A DNA stretch of 64,000 bases, taken from assembly GCA_020633295.1 (NCBI GenBank), contig JACKDW010000002.1:1116001-1180000 (forward strand), given 5' to 3'. Under the pieces are notes generated by a model that did not search any database, was not told the DNA's origin, and saw only the letters and a list, made by a program, of their open reading frames with translations. Source of the DNA: Myxococcales bacterium (GTDB taxonomy: Bacteria; Myxococcota_A; Polyangia; Nannocystales; Nannocystaceae). This document shows, piece by piece, positions 1 through 7,819 of this stretch (positions are counted from its first letter, which is position 1; every line of letters starts with the position of its first letter). The position numbers and the translations under genes were made by a program.

Positions 1-53
1 GGGAACCGCTCTCCGCGGCGTCGCTCGTTGATCGGCTTGGGCCGGTCTGCCAT
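1..53 (-). CDS. Partial CDS at left edge, possible PilZ-type protein (N-terminus only)
   Basis: Reading leftwards from an ATG at 53, seventeen codons remain open to the window edge (MADRPKPINERRRGERF). The gene would follow the ribonuclease G gene on the same strand after a 35-base gap. The RRRGER stretch resembles the RxxxR arginines that open PilZ (cyclic-di-GMP-binding) domains, but far too little is present to assign a function. It could also be a chance open frame. Confidence 0.3.
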   Translation of the reverse strand, partial: MADRPKPINERRRGERF

Positions 54-88
54 CGTCGTGCGCCTCCGGCGTGCTCACGCGCCCGCGG

Positions 89-1600
89 TCAGTGGCGGTG
101 CTTGCTCTTGCTCGAGATCTTGAACTGCTCGACGTGGAAGTCGCGGCGCCCCTGGATCTCGATACCCCGCTGGATGCGCTTGACCATGTTGTCGACCGCC
201 GCGATCTCCGGGCCGTTCATCAGCTCGGCGACCGCCGGGCTTGACTGCACGAAAATCGTATCACCGTTGAGGTGGGGGGCCTCCCGGCGAATTTCGCGCA
301 AAATTTCGTAGCACATCGTGCTGGGGCTCTTGGTGTAGCCCTTGCCGTTGCAGTACGAGCACGACTCCGTGAGCATCCGGCCGAGGCTCTCGCGCGTGCG
401 CTTGCGGCTCATCTCGACGAGACCCATCTCGGAGATCTTCGTGATGTGAGCCTTGGCGCGATCGCGCCGCAGCGCGTCCTGCAGCTTGCGGTAGACCTTG
501 CGCCGGTTCGACTCCTTATCCATGTCGATGAAGTCGATGATCACGAGCCCGCCGAGGTTGCGCAGGCGCAGCTGCTCGGCGATCTCCTCGGCGGCCTCGA
601 TGTTCGTCTGCGTGATGGTCTCCTCGAGCGTCTTGCCCTTGGCGCCGACGAATTTGCCCGTGTTGACGTCGATCGCGGTGAGCGCCTCGCCCTGGTCGAA
701 GACCAGCGAGCCGCCGCTCTTGAGCGGGACCTTGCGCTCGAGCGCGCGATCGATCTCTTGCTCGATGCCGTAGCCGTCGAAGATCGGCTCTCGGCTGCTG
801 TAGAGCTCGATCTTGTCGGCGTAGTCCGGCATGAACGCGCGCACGAATTTCTGCAGGCGCTCGTGCTGCGCGCGATCGTCGACGATCACGCGATCGAGCT
901 CCGGGGACAGGTTGTCGCGGACGACCCGGAGCATGAGGTTGAGGTCGCGGTACAGCAGCACCGGCGCCCGATGGATGCGCTCGTTGAACTTGATGTTCCG
1001 CCAGCAGCGCAGCAGGTAGTCCATGCCCGCGCGGACCTGCCCGTTGCTCGCGTTCTCGGCGACGGTGCGGACGATGAAGCCCGTGCCCGGCGGGCGCATT
1101 TGATCGACGAGCTTGCGCAGGCGCTTGCGCTCGCGCTCGCTGCCAATCCGGCGCGAGATGCCGATGTGGCTGACTGTGGGCATGAACACCACATTGCGGC
1201 CCGGGAGCGAGATGTACGAGGTGATCCGCGCGCCCTTGCTGGAGATCGGGTCCTTGACGACCTGTACGAGGATCTCTTGCCCGGGGCGGACGAGCTCTTG
1301 GATGTTGGCGTGCTTGCCGGACCGGCGCGGCAGCCCGTCATCATCGCTCACTCGGTCGCCGCCGCTCCCTGGTACCGCGATGTCGCCCGCATAAAGGAAT
1401 GCGGCTTTCTCTTCGCCGATGTCGACGAACGCGGCTTGCATGCCAGGGAGCACGCGCAGGACCTTGCCCTTGTATACGTTCCCCACGGTGCCGCGCTCGC
1501 GCTCGCGCTCCATGAAGACCTCTGACAAGATCCCATTCTCAATGAGCGCTACCCTCGTCTCGGGACCGTCGGCGTTTACGACAATAACGGAATCAGACAC
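89..1600 (-). CDS. rng: Ribonuclease G (Rng/Rne family)
   Basis: Endoribonuclease of the RNase E/G family, acting in rRNA maturation and mRNA decay in the cytoplasm. The 503-residue protein has the family order: an S1 RNA-binding segment near residues 35-125 (GNVYKGKVLRVLPGMQAAFVD), an RNase H-like/5'-sensor part, the DNase I-like catalytic part with AIDVNTGKFVG and IIDFIDMD (metal-binding aspartates), and the CSYCNGKG zinc-link cysteines near residue 410. The length matches RNase G, since there is no long disordered RNase E scaffold tail. The start is GTG (1598-1600), in keeping with MSDSVIVVNADG-like N-termini. It stands alone on the minus strand upstream of a possible gene at the left edge. 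Confidence 0.93.
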   Translation of the reverse strand: MSDSVIVVNADGPETRVALIENGILSEVFMERERERGTVGNVYKGKVLRVLPGMQAAFVDIGEEKAAFLYAGDIAVPGSGGDRVSDDDGLPRRSGKHANIQELVRPGQEILVQVVKDPISSKGARITSYISLPGRNVVFMPTVSHIGISRRIGSERERKRLRKLVDQMRPPGTGFIVRTVAENASNGQVRAGMDYLLRCWRNIKFNERIHRAPVLLYRDLNLMLRVVRDNLSPELDRVIVDDRAQHERLQKFVRAFMPDYADKIELYSSREPIFDGYGIEQEIDRALERKVPLKSGGSLVFDQGEALTAIDVNTGKFVGAKGKTLEETITQTNIEAAEEIAEQLRLRNLGGLVIIDFIDMDKESNRRKVYRKLQDALRRDRAKAHITKISEMGLVEMSRKRTRESLGRMLTESCSYCNGKGYTKSPSTMCYEILREIRREAPHLNGDTIFVQSSPAVAELMNGPEIAAVDNMVKRIQRGIEIQGRRDFHVEQFKISSKSKHRH

Positions 1601-1907
1601 GGTGACCGGGCATTCCTAGCACAACCGGACGCAGCCGTGCCAAACGCGAGCGAGTTCCAAAGCGGACATGAGAAGGCTCAACACGGGGGCTGTAGACGGC
1701 GCCCGCGTCTTCGTGTCCGGCTCGAGACGAGGCGCTGAGCCGGAGCGCGGGAGTCACGCGGCGCGGAGGCGCGCCGGCTCGGAGACGCCCGGGATCTCGC
1801 TGCGAGCAGGGGACCCGCTCAAACACGCGGTAATTACCCCGTTGTTCGCGCTTGCGCCCCCACTCGGCCCTTCCCCGGCCCGTGCCCCTCCTGTAGTCTT
1901 CGCCGCG
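1601..1907. other. Intergenic region between divergent genes
   Basis: A 307-base gap separates the divergent rng and the 160-residue plus-strand gene. The plus-strand frame stays open back to 1668, but that upstream part is arginine-rich and looks non-coding. The only local structure is an AT-rich 10-base perfect palindrome, GGTAATTACC, at 1829-1838, about 70 bases before the plus-strand ATG. It could lie in a promoter or operator; this is not demonstrated. Confidence 0.35.
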
Positions 1908-2390
1908 ATGGCCTTCCAGTATCAGCCTGGGATCTACAAGACGACCAAGTACCTGCCCGGAAATGAGGCCCAGGTGGGACCGAACCAGCTCGTGCTGATT
2001 CGGACGGACGGTGATTTCGCGCCCGCCTCGGTGCTCCTGCCGGTCCAGAACCTCAATAACCAGTGGCGGTTCCAGATGCCGGGGCTTCACATCCCGCCGG
2101 CGTCCCTCAACTGGGGCGAGACGCTCACCAAGCTCCCGCACGAGGGGTTCTACCGGCTCACGCGCGAGTTCACCTTCGGCGAGACCGGCCGCTGGCTGCG
2201 GAACGCGATCGTCCAGCTCGGCTACACCCGCGGCGCCGAGCCGATCCTCTTTATCGCCCAGCGCCGCGCGCCGCTCGTCGCCAACGATCTGTTCTTCAGC
2301 GACAAGGGCGTGAAGATCGACTTCGACCAGCTCGACATGATCGAGCCGCTCGCCTGGTACCAGGAGCCCGAGAAGAAGTCGGCCAACTGA
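1908..2390 (+). CDS. Hypothetical protein, 160 aa
   Basis: I do not recognise the family. The ATG at 1908 (MAFQYQPGIYKTTKY) is preferred because the in-frame extension upstream is Arg/Gly-rich noise, while the sequence after it has normal protein composition. The protein is soluble, with no signal peptide or membrane segment. It is rich in aromatic residues and beta-prone stretches (QLVLIRTDGDF, PILFIAQRR) and ends in a charged tail (EPEKKSAN). It is transcribed away from rng and ends shortly before a convergent small gene, with a strong hairpin between them. No role can be inferred from the neighbours. Confidence 0.72.
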   Translation: MAFQYQPGIYKTTKYLPGNEAQVGPNQLVLIRTDGDFAPASVLLPVQNLNNQWRFQMPGLHIPPASLNWGETLTKLPHEGFYRLTREFTFGETGRWLRNAIVQLGYTRGAEPILFIAQRRAPLVANDLFFSDKGVKIDFDQLDMIEPLAWYQEPEKKSAN

Positions 2391-2409
2391 GCGCGGGCTC
2401 GCGCTTTTG

Positions 2410-2436
2410 CGGGGGCGTCTCCCGTGGACGCCCCCG
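2410..2436. terminator. GC-rich hairpin between convergent genes
   Basis: A perfect 10-bp stem (CGGGGGCGTC at 2410-2419 with GACGCCCCCG at 2427-2436) closes a 7-base loop, 20 bases after the stop of the 160-residue gene and ahead of the stop of the convergent 97-residue gene. No U-tract follows on either strand, so it is a terminator-like hairpin rather than a canonical intrinsic terminator. Confidence 0.45.
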
Positions 2437-2468
2437 TTGGCAATTGGGAGTCATGAGCGCGCGCTCGA

Positions 2469-2762
2469 TCAGCGCGTCTGCTCGTCGTCCTCGGTGACCT
2501 CCTCGCCGAACTCAAGGCGCACGGTCTCGCCGCGCTGCCCCCTGGCTTGGACGACCTGCAGCAGGATCGAGCTCGCGCCGCCGATGTTGATCCAGCCCTC
2601 GTCGGACTCCTCGACCACCGAGCCGAGGACCTTGACGCGCAGCGGGACCGGCGGCGTCGCGCGCACGCCGAGCCGCGTCCAGAAGAAGAACGGGCTGTTC
2701 CAGTGGGTCTCGACCGTCTCCCACGCGTCCTCAGCCTGGAAGGTGTGCAGCTTGATCCGCAT
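2469..2762 (-). CDS. Small hypothetical protein, 97 aa
   Basis: The family is unknown. The start chosen is the ATG at 2760-2762 (MRIKLHTFQAEDAW). An upstream in-frame ATG at 2897 would add 45 residues of Arg/Pro/Ser-rich sequence that overlaps the divergent oxidoreductase region and looks non-coding. The protein is acidic with a Glu/Asp-rich end (FGEEVTEDDEQTR) and beta-prone segments (PLRVKVLGSVVEES, SSILLQVVQARG). It has no signal peptide or membrane helix. It is divergent from the LhgO-like gene, with starts about 140 bases apart. Confidence 0.62.
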   Translation of the reverse strand: MRIKLHTFQAEDAWETVETHWNSPFFFWTRLGVRATPPVPLRVKVLGSVVEESDEGWINIGGASSILLQVVQARGQRGETVRLEFGEEVTEDDEQTR

Positions 2763-2905
2763 CCCGGCGACGTGACTCGCACACCCGCGCGGTGGCGACG
2801 ACCGAGATGGTACGGCACAACCGCGGGCGGCGCGACCCGATCGTGCGACCTGAAGGATCGGCCAGGCTTGCGCGCGCCCGCGAGGCGCGGGCAGCATGTC
2901 CGGGC

Positions 2906-4039
2906 GTGAGCGAGACAGACGACGCCGTGGACGTGGCGATCATCGGCGCGGGCGTGATCGGCTGCGCGATCGCGGCAGCGGCGGCGCGTCACGGCAGCTC
3001 GGTGCTGGTGCTCGAGCGGGAGGATCGCGAGGGCACAGGCGTGACGAGCCGCAACAGCGGCGTGGTCCACAGCGGCCTGTACTATCCGCCAGGCTCGAGA
3101 AAAGCTCGCGCGTGCGTGCGCGGCCAGGCGCTGGTCTACGAGTGGGCGGCGCGCCGCGGCGTCGCCCACCGACGCACAGGGAAGCTCGTGATCGTGCCGG
3201 CCAGCGCGCCGCGGGTCGACGCCGCGGTCGCGGCGCTGCACGCCCTGCACGAGAACGCGAGGCGCAGCGGCGCGCGCGGGTGCGAGCTGATCTCGCCAGA
3301 GCGGGCGGCGCGGCTCGAGCCGTCGTTGCCGCAGTGCGCGGCGGCGATGCTGTGTCGCCACAGCGGGATTATCGACGTGCACGAGCTGACGCGCTCGCTG
3401 CTCGCGGACGCCTGTCAGCGCGATGTCGTGGTGGCGACGCGCGCCGAGGTGACGCGCGTCACGCCGGGCGCGCGTGACTTCACGATCGAGAGCGCGCGCG
3501 GTCCGGTGCGCGCGACGCGTGTGATCAACGCGGCGGGCCTGTACGCCGACCGTGTCGCGCGGATGGTCGGTCTCGACGATTACACGATCTACCCGTGCCG
3601 CGGCGATTACTTCCGGCTCCGGCGGACGCCGCGGTTTGAGCACCTGATCTACCCGGTGCGCGCGCCGGGAGACCCCGGGCTCGGGATTCACCTGACCCTC
3701 GAGCTCGACGGGGGGCAGCGCGTCGGCCCGGACGCGGAGTATGTCGACGCGCGAGACGACTTCGGCCCCGCGGAGCACAAGCACGCCGTGTTCCTCGAGG
3801 CGACGCGCCGCCTGCTCGGGCCGCTCGCGCCGGAGCAGCTCGCCTACGACGGCTGCGGGATCCGTCCCAAGCTGCGCGCGCCCCACGAGACGCGCGACCT
3901 CGACTTCATCCTGCGCGAGCAGCCGGCGGGCTTCCTCCACCTGCTCGGGATCGAGTCGCCGGGGGTGACGGCCGCGCTGGCGCTCGCCGAGGAGGTCGCG
4001 GACGGCTTCCTTAAGGGACAGGCGGTCGTCAGCGGCTGA
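2906..4039 (+). CDS. lhgO: FAD-dependent oxidoreductase, L-2-hydroxyglutarate oxidase-like
   Basis: A DAO-superfamily flavoenzyme of the LhgO/YgaF type, which oxidises L-2-hydroxyglutarate to 2-oxoglutarate and feeds electrons to the membrane quinone pool. The 377-residue frame from GTG 2906 opens with the dinucleotide-binding fold DVAIIGAGVIGCAIA. It carries the family motif TSRNSGVVHSGLYYPPGS, the substrate-region GLGIHLTLELDG, and the C-terminal FAD loop LLGIESPGVTAALA. An ATG at 2792 is in frame but adds 38 low-quality residues, so GTG is preferred because it places the GxGxxG loop near the N-terminus as usual. Its stop lies 7 bases from the stop of the convergent CMD-family gene. Substrate specificity is inferred from family motifs only. 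Confidence 0.83.
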   Translation: MSETDDAVDVAIIGAGVIGCAIAAAAARHGSSVLVLEREDREGTGVTSRNSGVVHSGLYYPPGSRKARACVRGQALVYEWAARRGVAHRRTGKLVIVPASAPRVDAAVAALHALHENARRSGARGCELISPERAARLEPSLPQCAAAMLCRHSGIIDVHELTRSLLADACQRDVVVATRAEVTRVTPGARDFTIESARGPVRATRVINAAGLYADRVARMVGLDDYTIYPCRGDYFRLRRTPRFEHLIYPVRAPGDPGLGIHLTLELDGGQRVGPDAEYVDARDDFGPAEHKHAVFLEATRRLLGPLAPEQLAYDGCGIRPKLRAPHETRDLDFILREQPAGFLHLLGIESPGVTAALALAEEVADGFLKGQAVVSG

Positions 4040-4046
4040 CCGCACC

Positions 4047-5456
4047 TCACGGGGCCGCGAGCGCGTCGACGCGGCGGTACCAGGTGATGAGCCGGTGCAG
4101 CAGGTGACAGACCGAGACCCAGGTGATCAGCTCGACCAGCGCGGCGGGCTGCAGCTGAGCGCCGTGGCTCGAGAGGAGCGCCGGGGGAACGCGGGCGGGG
4201 CTCTCGGACAGCCCGCGCGTGAGCAGCACGACGCTCGTGGCGACGTCGTCGAGGCCGTTCGCGCGGAGCCGCCGCGTCGCCTGCTCGAGCGCGACGGCGT
4301 CCTCGAGCGCGAGCGGCTCGCGGGCCAACCGCGCGATGTCCTCGAGCCCCGCCTCGTGGAGGCCGAGCCGCGCGCCGTCGGTCGACGCGTCGAGCAGCGC
4401 GCGCGCGAGCGCGGCGAGCTCCCCGTTGTCGAGGAACGCCCCGCACACGAGGCCCGCGAGGTGCTTGCGCGCCGCGCCGAGGATGCTGGACTCCGGCGCG
4501 AGGTTGTCCCGGATGATCGTGGCGAGCGCCTTTCGGACGCGGCCCGGGCTCACCCGCTCGAGGATCGGGAAGCGGCTGCCGACGCGCTGCTCGAGGAAGT
4601 CGCCGACCTGCGGCCAGGACGACGGGACGCCCTTGGTCCACGAGAGGTCGGCGGCGAGCGCCCAAGGCAGCACGCGCAGCAGGCCGGCGTGCTGCCAGAG
4701 CGAGTCGACCGCGAAGGGGCGCGTGGGCTGCCCGTTGTCCTTGAGCGCGTGGCGACCGGGCTCCCACCCAGACGGCGCGATGACGTGCTCGACCTCGTCG
4801 AACACGGCCTGCTCGAGCTCCATGCCGAGCGCGTCCATGCACTTGTTGAGGTAGCCCATCATGATCGGGACGAGCATGATCCACTCGACGTGCGCGGCCG
4901 AGAAGCTGCGTTGAATCGCCACGATGTCGTCGTCGCGCAGGCTCAACGGGACGCTCGAGAGCCCGCGGCTGGCGCGGATGATCGCCAGCTCCTTGTCATC
5001 GAAGAGGTCGCTCGACTCGGCGTCGATCGCCGCGGCGAGCTTGCTCGGCGCCATGCCGCGGCGCATGGCGAAGGCGCAGCCGTGCGCGGAGCAGTACATG
5101 CAGCGGGCGGCGCGGCTCGAGGTGTACATGGCGAAGCCCAGGTACCGCGCGGGCACGCCGACTCCGAACAGCGGCAGCGGCATGTTCAGGAAGTTCGGGA
5201 CCAAGATGCCGTAGGTGCGAAAGGACACCGGCCAGATCTCGAGCAGCGGGTTGCAATTCGGGATCACGCCGAGCATGCGCTGCTGCATCTCGAGCACGGC
5301 GCCGTAGCGCTCGTGCAGGACCCCGTACGGGACCGCCGCGGGCTCGAGGTACTGCGCGATGGAGGTCGGGCTGGTTCCGTGCAATTGCAACGACTCAGGG
5401 TACCAAACCACCGCGCCAGGCACGCCGAACCGCGGACGCGCGGCCGTGAGGACCAT
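4047..5456 (-). CDS. Carboxymuconolactone decarboxylase/AhpD-like family protein, oversized
   Basis: The N-terminal half contains CMYCSAHGCAF near residue 120, the CxxC..H arrangement of AhpD-like alkylhydroperoxidases in which two cysteines and a histidine form the redox centre. At 469 residues it is two to three times the length of ordinary CMD/AhpD proteins. The second half is helical, Ala/Leu-rich and shows no second CxxC; it may be a degenerate second copy of the fold. No signal peptide is evident, so it is probably cytoplasmic. It is convergent with lhgO and upstream of the PP2C gene's 3' end (140-base gap), with no clear operon partner. The fold assignment is moderately sure; peroxidase activity is inferred. 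Confidence 0.72.
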   Translation of the reverse strand: MVLTAARPRFGVPGAVVWYPESLQLHGTSPTSIAQYLEPAAVPYGVLHERYGAVLEMQQRMLGVIPNCNPLLEIWPVSFRTYGILVPNFLNMPLPLFGVGVPARYLGFAMYTSSRAARCMYCSAHGCAFAMRRGMAPSKLAAAIDAESSDLFDDKELAIIRASRGLSSVPLSLRDDDIVAIQRSFSAAHVEWIMLVPIMMGYLNKCMDALGMELEQAVFDEVEHVIAPSGWEPGRHALKDNGQPTRPFAVDSLWQHAGLLRVLPWALAADLSWTKGVPSSWPQVGDFLEQRVGSRFPILERVSPGRVRKALATIIRDNLAPESSILGAARKHLAGLVCGAFLDNGELAALARALLDASTDGARLGLHEAGLEDIARLAREPLALEDAVALEQATRRLRANGLDDVATSVVLLTRGLSESPARVPPALLSSHGAQLQPAALVELITWVSVCHLLHRLITWYRRVDALAAP

Positions 5457-5596
5457 CGCAAGTCGCTCGGCGGCTGAACGCTTCCCAACGGGCGGCTGCG
5501 AAACCGAGTGCGCAGCCCTGCGCCACGATCACGCTGAAAGTCTGGGGCCGGCAGGGACGAAAATTACGAGATCACGCCGCCGGCGTCGCGTCAACG

Positions 5597-6388
5597 CTAG
5601 CTGACGCGCTCGATCCGGACGAGCAGCGCGGTGATGTTGTCCTTGCCGCCGGCGTCGTTGGCGGCGGCGATCAGCTTGCTGCTGCAGGAGTCGAGGCGCT
5701 CGTACTTGTTGATGACCTTGAGGATCGTCGCGTCGTCGATCATGTCGTTGAGGCCGTCCGAGCACAGCAGGAAGATGTCGTCGTACTTGTACTCGTCGAT
5801 CACGACGTCGACGTTGACCTGCTCCGCCAGGCCGAGCGCGCGCACGACCACGTTGGTGAACGGGAAGTTGACCACGTCCTCGCCCGACAGGCCCTTCATG
5901 CGCAGCCAGTCGTTTCGCAGCGAGTGATCCTCGGTCATCATCTGGATCTGGCCCTTGCGCACGCGGTAGACGCGACTGTCACCGACGTGGCCGATGTAGA
6001 GGCGGCCCTGGGTGAAGTAGATCGCGTCGATCGTCGTCCCCATGCCCTTCTTGCCCGAGTCGGCCGAGGCGGTCTCATAGATCCGCGAATTGGCGAGCTT
6101 GACGGCGGTCTCCATGCGCATGCGCTCGATGTCGAGGAGCGGCGGTCGGAACGGCCACGTCCGGGGGCCCGACTGGGCGGTCGAGCGATAGAAGCCCTCG
6201 ATCGTCTCCACGGCGATCTTGCTGGCGACGTCTCCCGCCGCGTGACCGCCCATGCCGTCCGCGATCGCCCCGAGCGCCATCTCGGTGGGCATGAGGATGC
6301 TGTCCTCGTTCTGCGAGCGGTGGAGGCCGACGTCCGACTTCCCGGCGAAGCGGATCCGGTGGGGACCGACCTGGAAGCTGATGCTCAT
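5597..6388 (-). CDS. PP2C-family Ser/Thr protein phosphatase
   Basis: A metal-dependent (PPM/Stp1-PrpC type) protein phosphatase of 263 residues that removes phosphate from Ser/Thr residues placed by Hanks-type kinases. All core motifs are visible: DVGLHRSQNEDS, the metal-binding IADGMGGHAAGD, GTTIDAIYF, HVGDSRVYRVRKG, LLCSDGLNDMI and GGKDNITALLV. The length is that of a stand-alone catalytic domain, with no extra sensor. ATG 6386-6388 is the natural start (MSISFQVGPHRIRFAG). It is likely to oppose kinases such as the two encoded at 45-51 kb, though it is not linked to them. A tandem repeat lies directly upstream and may affect its expression. Confidence 0.92.
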   Translation of the reverse strand: MSISFQVGPHRIRFAGKSDVGLHRSQNEDSILMPTEMALGAIADGMGGHAAGDVASKIAVETIEGFYRSTAQSGPRTWPFRPPLLDIERMRMETAVKLANSRIYETASADSGKKGMGTTIDAIYFTQGRLYIGHVGDSRVYRVRKGQIQMMTEDHSLRNDWLRMKGLSGEDVVNFPFTNVVVRALGLAEQVNVDVVIDEYKYDDIFLLCSDGLNDMIDDATILKVINKYERLDSCSSKLIAAANDAGGKDNITALLVRIERVS

Positions 6389-6407
6389 GAGGCATTACGG
6401 TAACAAG

Positions 6408-6459
6408 CTCGAGTTCTATTCTCGAGTTCTATTCTCGAGTTCTATTCTCGAGTTCTATT
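6408..6459. repeat. Four perfect 13-bp tandem repeats upstream of the phosphatase gene
   Basis: The unit CTCGAGTTCTATT occurs four times head to tail (6408, 6421, 6434, 6447), and a partial fifth unit begins at 6460. Each unit carries the palindrome CTCGAG followed by an AT-rich half. The array is far more AT-rich than its surroundings and ends 20 bases upstream of the phosphatase ATG, inside its promoter or leader. Confidence 0.95.
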
Positions 6460-6627
6460 CGAGCGATCAACTCGGCCAGTGACGGGGAGATCCCGCCTGC
6501 CGGGCCGGGAGCGCCGTCCGCGGAGCGCGGTCTCGATCGGTCGCCTACCCGTACGTACACGCGAGCTTACGGTGGCGTCGCGCGGGCGTGCGCGAAATCA
6601 TGGGCTCGGTCGCGCGCGGCCCGAACG

Positions 6628-7611
6628 TCAGGGCGTGTAGCGGCAGTTGCGGATGCAGGTCTCGTTGTGCCGCTCCGCCGCGCGCTCGAGCTCGTCGGGC
6701 TTGAAGTCGTCGTGCAGGACCTCGTAGCTGGTCTCCCAGTCAGTTCGGTAGTAGTAGCGCGAGGCGAGGCCGAGCATGTCCATGTCGAATCGCGGCTGGG
6801 CCGCGCGCGCGCCCTGTCGGATCGCGTACAGGCCGACGCGGCGCGGCGAGGCGGAGGCGACGAAGGTCGTCTGGTTGCCGCCCTCGCTGACGAAGCTGTA
6901 GCGCTGGGGGAACACGGCCGCGAGCGTCTGGCGATCGTGCGGGTACATGCGCGTGATGTTGTGGAGGTTGGCGACGACGACCCCGCCGGGCGTCAGGCGC
7001 TCCAGGCACGCGCGGTAGAATTCGAAGGTCTTGAGGTGGTAGGGGACGAAGACGCCGCGAAACGCGTCGAGCATGATGATGTCCCATCGGACCTCTGGGC
7101 GCGCGCGCTCGACGAACACCCGCGCGTCGGCGGCGTGCGTGCGATAGCGCGAGTCATCCGCGGGCACGCCGAAGTACTTGATCGCCAGGCGGATGACCTC
7201 GGGGTCGATGTCGACCGCGTCGATCTCGAGGGATGGGAAGCGCGCGTAGAGGTAGTTCGACATCTGCCCGCCGCCGACGCCGAGCATCAGCAGCCGTCGC
7301 GGCGCCGGGTTGAACAGAAACCCCGCCATCATCGTGCGCGTGTAGTCGAGATCGAGGCTCGTCGGGCGCGCGCGGTCGAGTCGCGACTCGATGTACTGCA
7401 TGCCGTTGCTGCCGATGAAGTACATCGTCCGCACGGCGCCGTGCTCGACCACGCGGACGTGGTTGTAGGTCGACTGGACATCTTCGAGCACGACGCCCGG
7501 GGCGAGCGCGCCGGCGGCCCGAGGTCTCGCGAGCCACCCGAGCGCCGCGCCGGCGGTCGCGCCGAGCAGCGCGCGGCGTCGGATCCTGGAGGGCGCGCGC
7601 GAGTGCTGCAC
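6628..7611 (-). CDS. Spermidine synthase-like methyltransferase-fold protein with an export signal
   Basis: A 327-residue protein of the polyamine aminopropyltransferase (SpeE-like) family. The fold's nucleotide-binding motif is LLMLGVGGGQMSNYL, followed by the acidic strand ends IDAVDIDPEVI and WDIIMLDAFRG. Upstream lies SRIRRRALLGATAGAALGW, a twin-arginine-like or Sec signal followed by an Ala-rich cleavage region, so the protein is probably exported or membrane-anchored. The start is GTG (7609-7611); no better start is seen. The C-terminus ends CIRNCRYTP. Lacking the polyamine-specific residues I could verify, it may be a SpeE-like protein of other function. It is divergent from the outer-membrane gene at 7820. 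Confidence 0.78.
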   Translation of the reverse strand: MQHSRAPSRIRRRALLGATAGAALGWLARPRAAGALAPGVVLEDVQSTYNHVRVVEHGAVRTMYFIGSNGMQYIESRLDRARPTSLDLDYTRTMMAGFLFNPAPRRLLMLGVGGGQMSNYLYARFPSLEIDAVDIDPEVIRLAIKYFGVPADDSRYRTHAADARVFVERARPEVRWDIIMLDAFRGVFVPYHLKTFEFYRACLERLTPGGVVVANLHNITRMYPHDRQTLAAVFPQRYSFVSEGGNQTTFVASASPRRVGLYAIRQGARAAQPRFDMDMLGLASRYYYRTDWETSYEVLHDDFKPDELERAAERHNETCIRNCRYTP

Positions 7612-7819
7612 CGCCGCAGGGTAGGGGAATTGAGCGCGGCTGTCCGGTCGCGCCCGTGGTGCCGCGTTGACAACTCGTCACGCGCGCGCCCTCGGCTCGG
7701 TCAGGCCGTCAACGCGTCGCGGACTCGAGCGTGGGAAACCGAGTGATTCATGGCGCAGGCCCGGCGCAGGGCTTGCAATACTTGCCTGCGTCAGCCCGTC
7801 GACGTACATGGGACCAGCG

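Noticed and set aside
272..1525. Long open frame antisense to rng
   Set aside because: It reads as the complement of a real gene: very rich in Ala, Asp, Leu and Val with no motif. The high GC of the genome leaves long open antisense frames.
6408..6459. Possible iteron-type origin or transposon end
   Set aside because: There are only four direct 13-bp repeats, with no replication initiator gene, no inverted ends and no transposase nearby.
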